This document shows, one piece after another, positions 24,346 through 36,914 of a stretch of DNA of 64,000 nt. The notes below the pieces were generated by a model. The model had not been told where the DNA came from, did no database searches, and saw only the letters and a program-made list of their open reading frames with translations. This stretch comes from Bactrocera neohumeralis. Its lineage: Eukaryota > Arthropoda > Insecta > Diptera > Tephritidae. Within the stretch, counting starts at the first letter, position 1, and every line of letters starts with the position of its first letter. The position numbers and the translations under genes were made by a program. The stretch lies in contig NC_065921.1 in NCBI RefSeq assembly GCF_024586455.1, forward strand, positions 11,625,401 through 11,689,400. The letters run 5' to 3'.

Positions 24346-25540
24346 GAAATAAGAAAGGGTTAAGTTCGGATACAACCGACAACTCATACACTGGCCGACA
24401 TATCCGACATAAGGTACATATTCATATGTTGTACATATATGGAAGTTGAGGGTAGTATCGACCCGATTTTAACTATTTTTGTCAATACTACGGCTATAGC
24501 GGTGTCTACGCCAATAAAGAAGAATTAACATGCCACCTACTAATAAAATGTTCGCTGAGATCCTTATCATCACCAATCATATGGAGTAAGTCACCCGAAT
24601 GTTTTGTGTTTGTTATATGGGGATTAGTTTGAAGGGGCCAAGTTTTCGTCCAATTGTATCCATTTTAGGCACAAAGATGCACTGTTATGAATAAAACACG
24701 CCCTCACATTTTCATTGAGATAACTCACATATTGTCCGATATATGCGGTACGAAATCAACCGGAGGTTCGAAAATCTTTATATTAGATATTTAGGGGCTA
24801 AGAGAAGTATTGACTCGATTCAACCCATTTTTGACATACAGACATACCATTGTCAGAGAAGCATTACCCTTGAATTTTAACTATCGATCTCACACATTGG
24901 CAGATATTTGCTGTAAATAGTCAAGAATAAGTACTGTAGTCCAAATATTCGGTACCTAGAGGCTTGAACAGTTCTTGTTGGACTTAGATAATTTTTGGTC
25001 ATATTTCATAGGCATTAAACGTGCAAAGTTGTATCTGTTATATTAATTGCTTTTTGATTTTTACATTGGAAAAAGACAAATGAGATGGAATTTAAAATTG
25101 TGAAGAAGTTGGCGTGGTTGCAGTCCAATTTCGCACTGTTACATAGAAGCGTAAAAATAATGTGACATACTAAATTCGGTTGAATTCGGTCGGGGGTTTC
25201 CCAAGATATGTGAATTCACCTAAAAGTGAGCGGTGCCACGCCCATCGTCAAGTTTCTACCCCGGCTCCTTTTAAGCCTTTCATACCATCTCGGGTGTAAA
25301 ATTTAATGTCTCTGGCGTAATTAATTATTGAATTATTGCACTTTTTGTAGTTTTTAACAGTACCGTTATATGGAGAGTGGACGGGGTTATCTTCCGATTT
25401 CATAAATTTTTACAGTGGGTTATTTCAGGCATTTGTTCTGACTGAGTTTGGTTTTTGTAGCTAAGTGGTTTAGGAGATATTCGCAACCGTTAGGTGAAGA
25501 AAACTATTATACTCTATAGCAACATGTTGCAAGAGTATAA
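24346..25540 (+). repeat. Family H interspersed repeat, copy 4 (both ends present)
   Basis: Starts with AAGAAAGGGTTAAGTTCGG and ends in the hairpin 25509-25538: ATACTCT, AT, AGCAACATGTTGCA, AGAGTAT. The perfect core palindrome is GCAACATGTTGC. A block near 24437-24490 recurs in diverged form near 24786-24840, about 350 bp later, showing an internal duplication. It has no open frame of note. A subterminal 3' hairpin is a Helitron-like trait, but the usual CTRR end is not seen, so I leave it unclassified. Confidence 0.65.
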
Positions 25541-26600
25541 ATATATAAGTATACAAGTATACATACATAGGTACAAATATAAAAAGAAATATGTGTAGAT
25601 AAACAGTTTGCACAATTGTTTTTAATAAATTAAATAAATATTATATAAATTGTCAGAGGCAATTCCAGGCAGATAACGATCGCTAGCAACTGAGAAAATC
25701 AAAGCATATATGTATGAAGACGGCAACAACAACTGTCCAACACTGCAGTTAACGTCTTCTACTGATAATGGAAATCACTTTTGAATAGACTGTAGCAATA
25801 CTAACAAATAGTAGATAGCAAGTAGAGCTACTCATGCTAAGTAAACTGAGCGTGAGCCCCACTAATACATACACGTAGCCAGTGGAGTCGCTTGCTCAGT
25901 GGCAGTGGCCTAAGTGAGAGTGCAGCACGTTCTGCTAATACTACTCTCGGCACTTCGACTAGTTATAGTCGCCATTTGATGTGTCTCACCAACTGTGTGA
26001 CTCAATTTCTCGTGCTCCTAAAGGCAACTCATTTGTATGCGTCGCTCGTTTATAGACAACACATGTCAACAGCGAAAAGCAGCGAAAACAACAACAGCAT
26101 TACAACAAAAAAATTTACTACAACAACAACACATTTTTAACAACAACAATTTTTAACAACCACAATTTTTTACATCAAAAATGTTTACAACAAAAAATTT
26201 TTAACAGAGCCAATATTTCACTATAACATTTTTTTACAACAACAACTTTTTACGACATCATGATAGTGTTGCTACAAAATTTGTTTTTGTTGTTTATCTA
26301 CCATTACATACGAAATGCCATGGTCATGACGGTCAGCAGCAGCTGAGTTAGGGAGTGATAAGCGGCGTGTTACCTATGTATGGGTGCTTGGAATTTTTTA
26401 GGAGGCCGGCCTACGTTATAGCTAGTTTGCAGCAATCTAGCAGATAAGCAAAACCAAATTTTAAAATACACACACTAGCTGCTAGCATGTACTTTCTTAG
26501 AGTCAAATGCGCCGCATGCAGAATTCCGCGCTCTCTTCGCCACTGATAACCACCTGGCCGCTGAGAAATAGGCCAGTTCATAGAAAAGAGCAGATTGCAT
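25541..26600. other. Gene-free stretch with CAA-rich degenerate repeat
   Basis: 26080-26260 is a run of ACAACAACA blocks alternating with ATTTTTAACA-like blocks, a degenerate simple repeat. 25800-26060 is GC-richer. Nothing protein-like was recognised. Confidence 0.45.
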
Positions 26601-27290
26601 GCTAGTGTGTGTGTGTATCAGCGAGAGATTGTGTGTGTGTGTGTGTGAAAATCAAAGAAGAGTCATAGCAACAAGTGCGCGCGCACTCATCAGAAGTCAA
26701 ATGCTGCGCCGGCTTACGCTCACTCGTGCGCGGTTAAGTATTTGAAGTGAGCGCGTGCATTACACTGAGCGCCAATGAGAAATGTCGCCTGTGCGTGCAT
26801 ATGTGCGCGGCGCCTTCGCTTACCGGCAGCGTTGCAGCAGCATGTACAGTAGATCGGCAAGAACTTCACGCAGCGCGCCAGCAATAATCACGCACATATA
26901 CGCGCCGCGCTCATAGCTGCCTGCTTGTCTGACTTTTTGGCTTTATTTTGGTGAGCGCATACCGCTGTATGTGTGCGCGCGTGTGTGTGTTTACTACGCT
27001 CCGCTGCTGACCGCTGCTTTTACTCACGCTGCGTTGTTGTTGTTATTACTTGCCGAGTGAAACTAGTATCGGTACTAGCGCTCAGTCATGCACTTCTACT
27101 TGTGTGTGTGGGTGCCTATGCCGCACGCGTATCTGTGTGTGTGTGTAACGGCGCCTCTACCGCATTGCTGCTGCTAGCAGTTAGAAGCCGATGGCACCTC
27201 TTTTATTTTGTTACTTTTGCTCTTTGTTGTTGGCGCTGCTGTCAATGCTGAGTTCGCGAGCGTGTGTGTGTGTGTGCGCGCTGTTGTCCG
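26601..27290. repeat. GT-rich, GC-rich promoter-proximal region
   Basis: Dinucleotide tracts of GT occur at 26605-26617, 26631-26647 and 27262-27276, among dense GCGC and TGTGCG words. The composition contrasts with the AT-rich flanks and resembles the upstream region of a fly developmental-type promoter. The + strand open frames at 26973-27518 follow from low stop-codon density, not from recognised protein. Confidence 0.45.
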
Positions 27291-27341
27291 CGCAGCACAA
27301 ATGTGCCCGCGCGCGCCTTTTCTGTTGCGATCAGTTTTATT

Positions 27342-27380
27342 TATATAAAAGCATTGCCAACACGTTCACTTCAAGCAGTC
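27342..27380 (+). promoter_or_regulatory. TATA-containing core promoter
   Basis: TATATAAAAG lies at 27342-27351. At the expected spacing the sequence GCAGTCG (A at 27377) resembles a fly initiator (TCAGTY), giving a start about 33 bases after the TATA box. The downstream ~670 bases have leader character and lead to the exon ending at 28074. Confidence 0.55.
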
Positions 27381-28074
27381 GACTTCAGAACGCTTCTCAA
27401 ACGAGAACGCGTGAAAATTTCATTTCAACGTTCAACACGCATCGTAGAAAACGGTACAGATACACACACACAACTACTCACAAACGCAACAACAACAACA
27501 AAAGCGGGAAAATTTTAAAATAGAAATTAAATACGAAATTCTCGTGATCGCGTCAAAATAAATTTTGAGGAAAAAGTGATTTTCGGTTCGATCGTCGAAA
27601 AAATCGTCGCCAAGTCGTGTGCGAGTGTGTGCGCTAATCAACGAATGCAAAGGTTGTAGCCAATCGTATTATCAACAACAACATCAACTGCTATCAAAGT
27701 CAAATTGGTTGCTTGTCGATTTACGTCATCGGCGCCTGTTGATTTCATAGCTTCGCGGTTTACACACGTTTTATTTGCAGTGCTGCTCAGTCGAACGCAG
27801 AAAGCGTAGAAAAACGTGCGCGTGTGCTACGGTATTGAGAAAAGTCGTGGCGAAAAGCTATAGCAAATATATATGCAGTTTCAATTGAGTAGATAAAATT
27901 ATATAAATATATTTGTGCAACAACAAGAAATACTAAACAAGTGACATTGCGTATAGCAATACTTGAACGCATAATTCAACAACAAAGCGTTTTTTCATCA
28001 AATTCGTGCAAGTTTCAAAGAAAGAACGGCAGCTGTAGCAGGAAACATGGTGAAAAACAGGCGTTTTGAAAAAG
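27377..28074 (+). CDS. Candidate 5' exon: long leader and short coding start MVKNRRFEK (possible first exon of gene A)
   Basis: A CAA-rich leader of about 670 bases leads to an ATG at 28047 in good fly context (GAAACATGG). The coding part reads MVKNRRFEK plus one base and ends at a clear donor, AAAAAG|gtaaag (28074/28075), so the intron is phase 1. Without splicing the frame would stop after 17 codons. No partner exon is seen in the AT-rich DNA that follows. The acceptor of gene A at 50924 is phase 1 and would give FEKAPIIGTRHIQ, which resembles the basic N-terminal tail plus G-x-RH-x-Q entry to helix 1 of insect SLC17 proteins. The alternative is an unseen gene. Confidence 0.45.
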
Positions 28075-28119
28075 GTAAAGCTTGGAAACGCAGTTTTAGT
28101 TGAAAGTATTATTAGCAAA

Positions 28120-30050
28120 AAATTGAAAAATTAAAAAAAAAAAATTTTTTTGTTGGAATATGCCAAATACAACAATTGTGAGCGTCAATATTAATTTATA
28201 ATTTTTTAGTGATATTTTTTTGAATTAGGAGTTCATTTTTTTTAATTGTTTAGAAAAAAACTAACCTTTTTTTTAATATCGAAATTTTTTGCTTTGTATT
28301 TCTTTTTATTTTGAAGTTTTGTTGCTTAAAAATTTTGCAAAAACAAATAAATTTTTTTTGTTTCAAAAATTAGTTTTTAATACTTTTATAGTTAAAACAA
28401 TTTTTATAATGTTGCTTTTAAAAATTTTAAAATCTATTGTTTAGAAGTTTAGAATATTATTTGTTGACGAAATAATTTTTAAAGTTTTAAAATTATTATA
28501 ATTTTCAAAGCTTTTGTAAGAAATATTTAAATTTTTTTCTTAAAAACTTATTTTATTATAGTTTTAGTTTTTAAAGTTTTTGTAGAAATATTTTTCTTAA
28601 AAAATATTATAATTTCTAATATAATTTTTGTAAAAAAATTGTTAATTATTTTCTTAAAAAGTTATTTTTTAATACTTTTGTAGTTTTATACAAAAATTGT
28701 TTCAGGAAATTGCTTAGAAAAGAATTTAGAATATTTTTTTAATATTTTTTAAAAGTAATTTCTATATAATTTTTTAAAGTTTTGTGGTTTTAAACAAGAA
28801 GTCGAAAAACTTAAATTTTTAATATATTTACTACTTTATATAAAAATACTACATCAACAAGTGCTCAGCGCACTCTTTTCTGGCATTAGCAAGCTTTTGT
28901 TCAAAATATTTCAAACTCACACGTGGTTAGCTTTGCTTATCACAACTTAACTAGAACACAAACAAATGCGTATTTCGCAATTTTTGATGTACACATTATT
29001 TTCTGTGCTATATTTTTTTTGTAGAAGGACAGCAACTAGCAACTATATTGATAGAATTAATTTTTGTTTTGCGAAAATGCAGAAAACTTATTTATTAGCA
29101 AAAAAGTACAAAAGTGAAAAAACATAAAAATGAAACAAAATACAAATACTTGTATTCCAAAAAATAATATATAAAATTCTTGTTTTAATTTTACGAAATT
29201 TTAAAAATTAAAAAAAAAAAAAATATTCGAAAAATAAAAATATTAAAACCCTCATTTATTATCAAAAACATGTAAAAGTGAACAAAAAACATGAGAATTA
29301 AAAAAAATCGTAAAGTAAAAATATGAATGCAGAAAATTTAGAAAACTTATTTATTAGCATAAAAAAAATAAAAAAGGGGAAAAATTAACATAAAAATGAA
29401 ACAAACTATTCGAACAAAAAAATATTAAAAATTTTAATTTTACAAATCTTTAAATATATTAACTTTCAAATTTATTAAAAAAAAAGTTAAAAAAAGAAAG
29501 TCAAAAGATAAATATAAGAAAAAAAAAACAATATTTTTTTTCAACTTTAAAATATATAAAAATTCCTCGTTCAAGATTTTTAATAGGAAAATAAAAAATA
29601 TATATATTTTTTACATTGAAATTTTTTTTGTTTAGATATTTTGTTTTAAATATTAAATTTTTTTTATTTTATTTAGAAAATTCAAGTTTTTGATGTATTT
29701 TATATAAAAAATTATTCATTTTTTTTTGTAAATAACAATTTTTTCGGATTTTAAAAAACTTTTTTTGGATATTTTGAAAATATTTGTATATATATAGTTT
29801 TTTACATAAAATTGTAATAATTAAAAAATATTTGACTCAATGTTATATTCGTTAAAAAATAAAAAAATGTTTTTTTTGTTTGATCGGAATACGGGTACAA
29901 AACCATGTCGCCAATTGATGGAATGGCACATTTATTTTTATTGATATTTGCTCATATTTTGATTTTTGAGGTGATCTCACTGCAAAGAATTTATAAATGT
30001 TTTGCAACAATTTCGCAAATATTTTAATTAAATACGAGCAAATTTAATTG
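28120..30050. repeat. Extremely AT-rich low-complexity block
   Basis: Nearly two kilobases of T-rich then A-rich runs (TTTTTAAAGTTTT-like words up to ~29.0 kb, AAAAATATAAA-like words afterwards) with very few G or C bases. It begins about 50 bases after the donor at 28074 and, if that exon is real, lies within its intron. No open frame of meaning. Confidence 0.7.
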
Positions 30051-31274
30051 CTACAAAAATATTTTAAAATCTCAACGCCCAACACAAGCACCATATTTCA
30101 CTGATAAAGACTTAAACGACACACGTGACCAAGTGCAAAAGTACAATAGCATTTCAGAATTTTATAATCGCAATGTGCAGACAGCCAAATGCTTATAAAG
30201 ACGTGGAATTTGGAATAGGAGAAAAATTAAGAATATTCTTATGTATATAAAATCAAGCTGATAAGCTTTTTCTTTATAAACAATTCGCAAATTCTACGGG
30301 CTTTTTCTCAAAAGTGACGGAAAAATTTCGCAAATTCAAATATAGACAAGAGGCGAGACTCTAAGCAAATTTATAAAAAGTTGCGCTTCTAAAACAAACT
30401 CAAACAAGTAAAGTTTGAAATTAGCAACGCGAACAGTAAACAACAATATTAGTATGTTCGTAATTCGCAAAAGCCCGTTTCAACACGCTTTGCACACTTG
30501 GCGCGAGAATTCAAATAATATGGAAAGGAATTGCTGGGAATTAAAACAAAAATTGTGTGAAACAACAATAAAACACGCATTTACAAATAAAATAAAAATA
30601 TATATACATATAAATGTGTGTGTGTGCGTGTGATTAGCGTGAATGCTCTTTGTTTTGGCTTCTAGTTTCTAGAGAACACTTTAACAGCGCTCAGACAGCG
30701 CTTTGTTTTTGCTACAGTTGCGGCTAATTACGGCCGGAAGCGAAATGTAGCAGGCAACTTATTTGCACAAAAACAAAAAGTTGCAGAGAAAATAGTGTTC
30801 AATAAGCGTTTGCACAGTGGAAATGGCATAATTGAGTTGTGTAATGGCAATTAGACATGTGGTTTGGAAAATGTGTTCCATAATATTGACTAACTGGTGC
30901 GCGAAATAATGAAAAATTCGTTAACTACTGTTACTTCATTAACGTGGCTTAGTAAAAGTCCGGTTTAATGTCAATAAAAGTATTTGTAAGTGCGCATTTT
31001 TGTGAAGTTGCAGCAGTCGCAAATCGATTTCTTTGTCGATATTTTTTTGTTGTTAAGAACCACAATTGCATAACACAAAAGTTCATGGTTTTGAAACCTT
31101 TTTTCTAAATTTGCAAACTGTAGAGAATTTGTTACAAATTTCTTATATTTGTATTATTTTTACCTTAGACTTTTATGGCGACACTTTTAAAATTTCCTCT
31201 TATAAAAATTTCAATTATAAAAATTTATATTTTTCTCATTTTTCAAAAATCATGATTATCATTTAATACATGAT
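30051..31274. other. Gene-free stretch
   Basis: Mixed sequence with a few GC-richer patches (30640-30800). No exon, RNA or repeat was recognised with confidence. Confidence 0.35.
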
Positions 31275-32050
31275 AACAATGTTTAAAGAGCTTATATCTT
31301 GAACAGGTTACTCTAAGTTGACACAAAGTTTGTAATAAGCAGAAGTAAACATATGGAGATAATATAAAATTTTATATATCGATTTAGCCATGTCTGATCG
31401 TCTGTCTGTATATACGTAAAATAGTCTCTCAGTTTTAGGTATAGCGTTCTGAGATTTTGCACACGTCCTTTTCTCTTCAAGAAGCTGCTCACTTTTATGG
31501 GAAATGCTCACATGGAACTGCTATAGCATATATGTAGCTGTCATAGAAACTGAAAGATTAAAGTCAAGTCCTTGTATGGAAATTTTTTTCATTTGATGAG
31601 CCACAATGCAATTTCAAGAGAAATTATTTTGATCGGATCACTATAACATATACTATATACATAGCTGTCATACAAACTGTACAATCAGAATCAAGTGCTT
31701 GCTTGGAAAACTTTTTCATTTGATGAGATATCTTCCCGAAATTTGGCATGGTTTATTAACTAAAGTATTCATGTAACATACGAAGAAATTGTTCAGATCG
31801 GTTTATTATAACATATAGCTGTCATATAAACTGAATGATCAAAGTCAAGTCCTAGTATGGAAAACTTTTTCATTTGACGAGATATCTTTCCAAAATTTGG
31901 CATGGTTTATTCACTAAAGTTATTACGTAATATACGAAGAAATTTTTCAGATCGGTTTACTATATCATATAGCTGTCATACAAACTAAATGATCGGAATC
32001 AAGTTCTTGTAACACATCTTTTGTATTTGTGAAGGGTATTGAAGTATCAT
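31275..32050 (+). repeat. Family R repeat with internal tandem subrepeats
   Basis: Begins with a GAACAGG...ACACAAAGTTTGTAA block and GATTTAGCCATGTCTG. It then carries repeated units marked by AGCTGTCAT at 31536, 31663, 31817 and 31971; the last two intervals are both 154 bases. Each unit holds AAGTCAAGTCC, ACTTTTTCATTTGA and, in the later ones, ATTTGGCATGGTTTATT. It ends with GTGAAGGGTATT near 32040. Non-coding, orientation taken as forward. Confidence 0.75.
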
Positions 32051-32800
32051 TTTTTCTTGTTTTTAAAATTTGTTTTTGTTGTTTTTTAATAATTTTGTTG
32101 ATATATATATCATATATTATATATTTTTTAATTGTTAGATAATAATTTAATTGGTAGTGCTCTAAGTTCTAATAAATTTATTTTACTCACACTTTGGCTC
32201 TGATTGATGAAATCAAAAACAAAAATATTTTTTTTTTAAATCAATTTCGCAAACTAAATTTTTTACAATTAATTTTAATTGATTTATTTATGTTTAATTG
32301 AGATTATTATCCACTTTCTAAATTTATTTTAACTTTACTTTATTATTAATTTTATTCTAAAAATTTTTATAAACATACGTACATATGTATATACATACAT
32401 ATATTTAATTTTTTTTTATTTTATTTAATTTTAATTTTTTTTATTATTTTTTAAATTTATTTTAACTTTTATAATTAATTTTAAATATATTTTTTTTTTT
32501 TTTGCAAAAATATATACATATATGTATATACTTAAAATCTTTATTTTTTATTTTATTAAACTATTTTATTTGAAAAATGTCAATTATAATTTTTTTAGCT
32601 TTACTTTATTATTACTCTTTTTTAATTTTCTAGTTTACAAATGTTTACATTTAAAATCTTAAATTTTAATTTAATTTAATTTTTCTTTACTTTTTTTATA
32701 TGAGAATTTTTAAGTTTTTAATTAATCTTTTTTTTTAATATTTTTATTTTTTTTAACTTCTAGTTTGAAAATATTATAGGAACCACCTGCTAAATTGATA
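32051..32800. repeat. AT-rich low-complexity block
   Basis: Runs of TTTTATT and TTTAATT with ATATACATATATGTATATA-like patches, similar in character to 28.1-30.0 kb. No gene content. Confidence 0.6.
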
Positions 32801-34795
32801 ACACACTTGTTTTCTCAAAATTACGCATTTCTATGCCTTTGCATTTATTGCTCAATAAAATTGTGATAGCTAACTATTTTCTACAAGTCATTTTAAAACA
32901 AGTATATTCAAGTAATATGCACGTTAATTGCGTTCAATAGTAATCTTACGGCGTCGCACACTTTCCAGCGTGATTTCAACCTAGCTTCCTTCCATTTCAC
33001 AATTATTTGTTGAGCGAATTAGCAAATATTTGTTTTCTGTTTTTAGAAATATGCATTTACTCGTGCATTTTAATTACATATCTGTATAAATACAAGTCAT
33101 TGCGCTATTTAAGGCTATTACTCATTAATATTTACCATTATCTAATAATATTATTTTGCTCGCTGTTTGTTTCCAACAATATTTTTTTATTATTTTATTA
33201 TATATGTAAGTGCTTTGGTATGAATGAATGATATTCGCGTGAGCGGCTGACTGTACTTCGCTTATCGTGAATTCACATCTAAAACACCTACATAAGTACA
33301 TATACCGTTATATCAACGGTAACTGATATGGAAATATACAACAATTAAATTTAAAATTGTGCATGACAATTACAATTAGAACCATAAAATACTTGATTGC
33401 TTACTTATGCTAAATGCACTAGCATACACCCACACACACACGCGCACCGACAAGCAAATGTCCCACGTGAGTGCACATGGCCTCATCTGTATATTGCCTT
33501 TCCGCCTTAGCGGCCCTTGCGCTGCTCAATTGCCGTTATCCTTCAAGTGTAAATTAAGCATTTTCGAATTTTCTCGTATTTATTTCACTCAATGTCTTCG
33601 CCGTTGGCCTCAATCACTTTCTCTCTGCTGGCGATAGACACAGCGATGCAGACGATAGTCAAGATGCAGCCAACGGCATCTCGGCGCACGCATACACGCA
33701 TGGGCATCAAATGCACATTCGAAGCTGTTGAGTGCCTATAAACTCATAAAAATGTCTGCAAACATACACATACAAGCATACATACATGTACATATGTATG
33801 CATGTGGTTGTGTGCGCACCAACTCAAAGTCCATTGAAATTCGTGCACCGGCCGACCGGCCGTTTTGTCGGCTTTTCGGCTGCTCGCCTGTTGCTTTGTT
33901 ATTCTATTGCTCTTACTCGCTGATTAGCGCGCACAAACACTGGCACATACATCCATACATACATACATATATGTGCAGCATATTCAACTGAATGGACAAC
34001 AACATTCCTCTGCAACCAGCACGTGCACACATCATGTGCTTATGGAAGTCACCAGAGTATATAATATATGTGTATGTGCGCTTATTCGATTTGAGTAGAG
34101 CTACACTAACACATTTTCAATTGCGGCAAGAAACTAGTTTGGGAAACATGTGTTCTACGAATTTCTATGCATACTCGAATAGGAGTGAGCGCTGTGGAAA
34201 AAACGTTGATTACGAGTACTAAGCCGACTTTGTCACACACCACACGCACATATTCATACACACATGCATATACATACATATATACAAGTTTACATGGAAT
34301 TCTTTTTGATGCTAGCTGTTAGTATGCTCATAAATACGAGATAACGCCTTAAATACCGCATTCAGCTGGTATATATTTCTTGTGTTTATTTTTGTTGTTG
34401 CTCTCGCATTGTAATGGTGTATTGCATAGTTCGACTTTCTAGGAAGGCATGACAATTTCTGATAAGGTGTTAACTCGCTGTGTTGTCTAATAAATATACT
34501 AAGCATTTTTAAGTTCGTGTTGCTGTTGTTAGTTTTTGATGAGGATTATGTAAAATGTTTTGTAATAATATATTATAATGCATATATGTATGTAAATTGT
34601 TTAATATAAAAAGTGGCAACAGTGCATATTGAATTAATCATAATTTTACATAAAAAAGCTGTGGAAATTATGATGAAATAAGCATAAATCATGGAAAAGG
34701 GGCGTCATTAAAACCAAAATCAGCAAAAATGTTAATTTAGGTTGCAGAGCAGTTAAAACATCCTTCAGAGCGCAATTCTTTTTAGATAAAAGCAT
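32801..34795. other. Gene-free stretch
   Basis: Contains CATA microsatellites (33770-33800, 33950-33975, 34250-34285) and a GC-richer patch at 33440-33930. Short overlapping frames on the + strand are low-complexity. No gene was recognised. Confidence 0.35.
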
Positions 34796-34990
34796 ACATA
34801 TACATAAGTATAAATACTTCATTATGCTCAGTTTGTATGGCAGCTATGTATACGCTAGAGTGGTCCGATCTGAGCAATTAAATATATGGATATTATAGTA
34901 TTTCCTTCGAAAATAATCTGTGTCAAATTTCGTGAAGATATCTCGTCAAATAAAAAAGTTTCCCATACAAGAGTTTGATTTTGATTTGAT
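34796..34990 (-). repeat. Family R monomer
   Basis: One unit in reverse orientation: CAGTTTGTATGGCAGCTATG, GTGGTCCGATCTGAGCAA, TTTCGTGAAGATATCTCG, then AAGTTTCCCATACAAG. About 160 bases, matching the unit length of the 49.9 kb copy. Confidence 0.65.
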
Positions 34991-36914
34991 TTTCTGCTGC
35001 TATACTCATTTTTCATTACTTGTGTACAATTCTCAACTAATTTATAAAAATCTCGTTACAAATACTTGAGTATAATTTCTGCTATAAGCAAAAACAACAT
35101 GTAAACAATAATAATTTTGACCACATGACTTCAATTACGAGAAATAGCTAAATTTCTAGCAATTCTGCGTTTATAATTAAAACAAATAAAGTCAGAATAT
35201 GTAATATTTTTGTTACTATATTTAAAGCTTATTCGACAGTGAAGTGCTAATAATATTGTAGAGTGCTTATACTAACTAGCTAATAAATAAAATCTTATTT
35301 AAAACATCTTTATATGTATACATATACCTATGTATATACTTACATATACATATGTATGTAGGCAATTTCTTCAAAAGTCAACGTGCCATATCGCATGGCT
35401 ACTGAAAGAACCGACGATCCGAAATACATATTTTTTGTAAATATGTGGCTATACTCTGCTAAAATAATATAAATACTGCAGTATATAAATATGCATAAAT
35501 ATACAAAAAGTATGTATGTATGTCATTATATACGCAACCGAACAAAGCGAAAACACTCTAGAGAAAACAACAACAGTATAAATGCATTTATTTACATATT
35601 CTCAGGCAATTGTATTTATATGTAAATACTCATGCACACTTATAAGCACAAATTAGTATTTTTAAATATGTAAATACACAATACCGCATCTTTTGTAATA
35701 CTTGCAGCGCATTTGTGTGTGTGTGTGCGCATGAAAACAAATTTAGTAGGTATAACTTTGGAATATTTGCATTACAAGTGGCAATCAACAAGAATTTATT
35801 ATGTGAAATTATTTATGCCAAAAATACAAAAGTAAATACATACATATACATACAGCTATGTGCTTAAAGCGGTAGATAATAATAATGAATTTAAAATTTA
35901 CAAACTGATGCGCTTTGTTAGTGAAATGTGTGTTTATTTGAGAAAAAAAAATTATAAAAAAAGAAAAAAATATGTAAAAAATATTAAAATAAAAATATGA
36001 AACATATTCAATAAAAAACTTAATTTGATTTTTTTTTACATAATAAAGCTTCAAAATAAAAAAAATTGTGATGAAAATTCAACAAGAGAATTTATTCAAA
36101 TATCACTGTTAATTTTTTTTAAATTTTTTTTTTAATATATTAAGGTCAAATTTAATTACAAATTAGCCAAAAATTATTTGAAAAAAATAAAATAAAATTG
36201 TTAATAAAAACATTTGGCAATTGCAAGTAATAACAATAGACTAAACAGTAGCGGCTATATTGTTTGCGTGATCACACGCCGTTGACCGAAAATTTAAATA
36301 AATTTATTTTTAAATTCTAAAAAGGAACACAAGCAAACAAACCGGTGCCAAGTGAAGCAAATACATACTTATTTGCCACGTAAATTTAAAACACATAATA
36401 AAAATAGCGACGGTAAGAGAATAGCTAAGTATGTACATATGTATGTATGTATATACAAACACGCTGCTGATCCCACACACGCCTCTGAGCCACAACAATT
36501 AAAAAAGAACGAAAGACTAGAGAAAGTAGTGTTAGACAAATTTTATTTTATTTTTAAGTAATTTTGTATTTTCAGTATTTTTATTTTATTTTGACACTCT
36601 TCTTCCTTTTCGTTGACTATCATTAAAACCGCGTGCCGCTTGGAGCTTAAAATAAAACAAATATGCAAAAAAGCCGAAATAGTGGGTATCGGAAATGGAA
36701 AATGAGAAGGATTTTCATGCTCTTTACAATAAATAAATGCTCTTTATGTGTGCATACATGCAGTGTGTATACAATATATTTTTTTCTGAAAAATACTGCT
36801 AATCAAGCGTACTATTTTCAAAGTAATAAATATCAGTACGCAGCGTTGATAACTTAAGAACTCTAATAAATTTACATATTTGGTAGTTTAACATGACACT
36901 GGAAAAATATGAAA
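34991..36914. other. Gene-free stretch
   Basis: AT-rich with ATATGTATGTA microsatellites (35320-35360, 35505-35525, 36430-36455). No coding content was recognised. Confidence 0.35.

Noticed and set aside
26973..27523. Cys/Val-rich open frames on the + strand
   Set aside because: They are translations of GTGTGT and GCGCGC tracts at a promoter; three overlapping frames are open for the same reason.
31275..32050. Tandem units as a CRISPR array
   Set aside because: The repeated parts are long, diverged and not separated by unique spacers; the sequence is eukaryotic.
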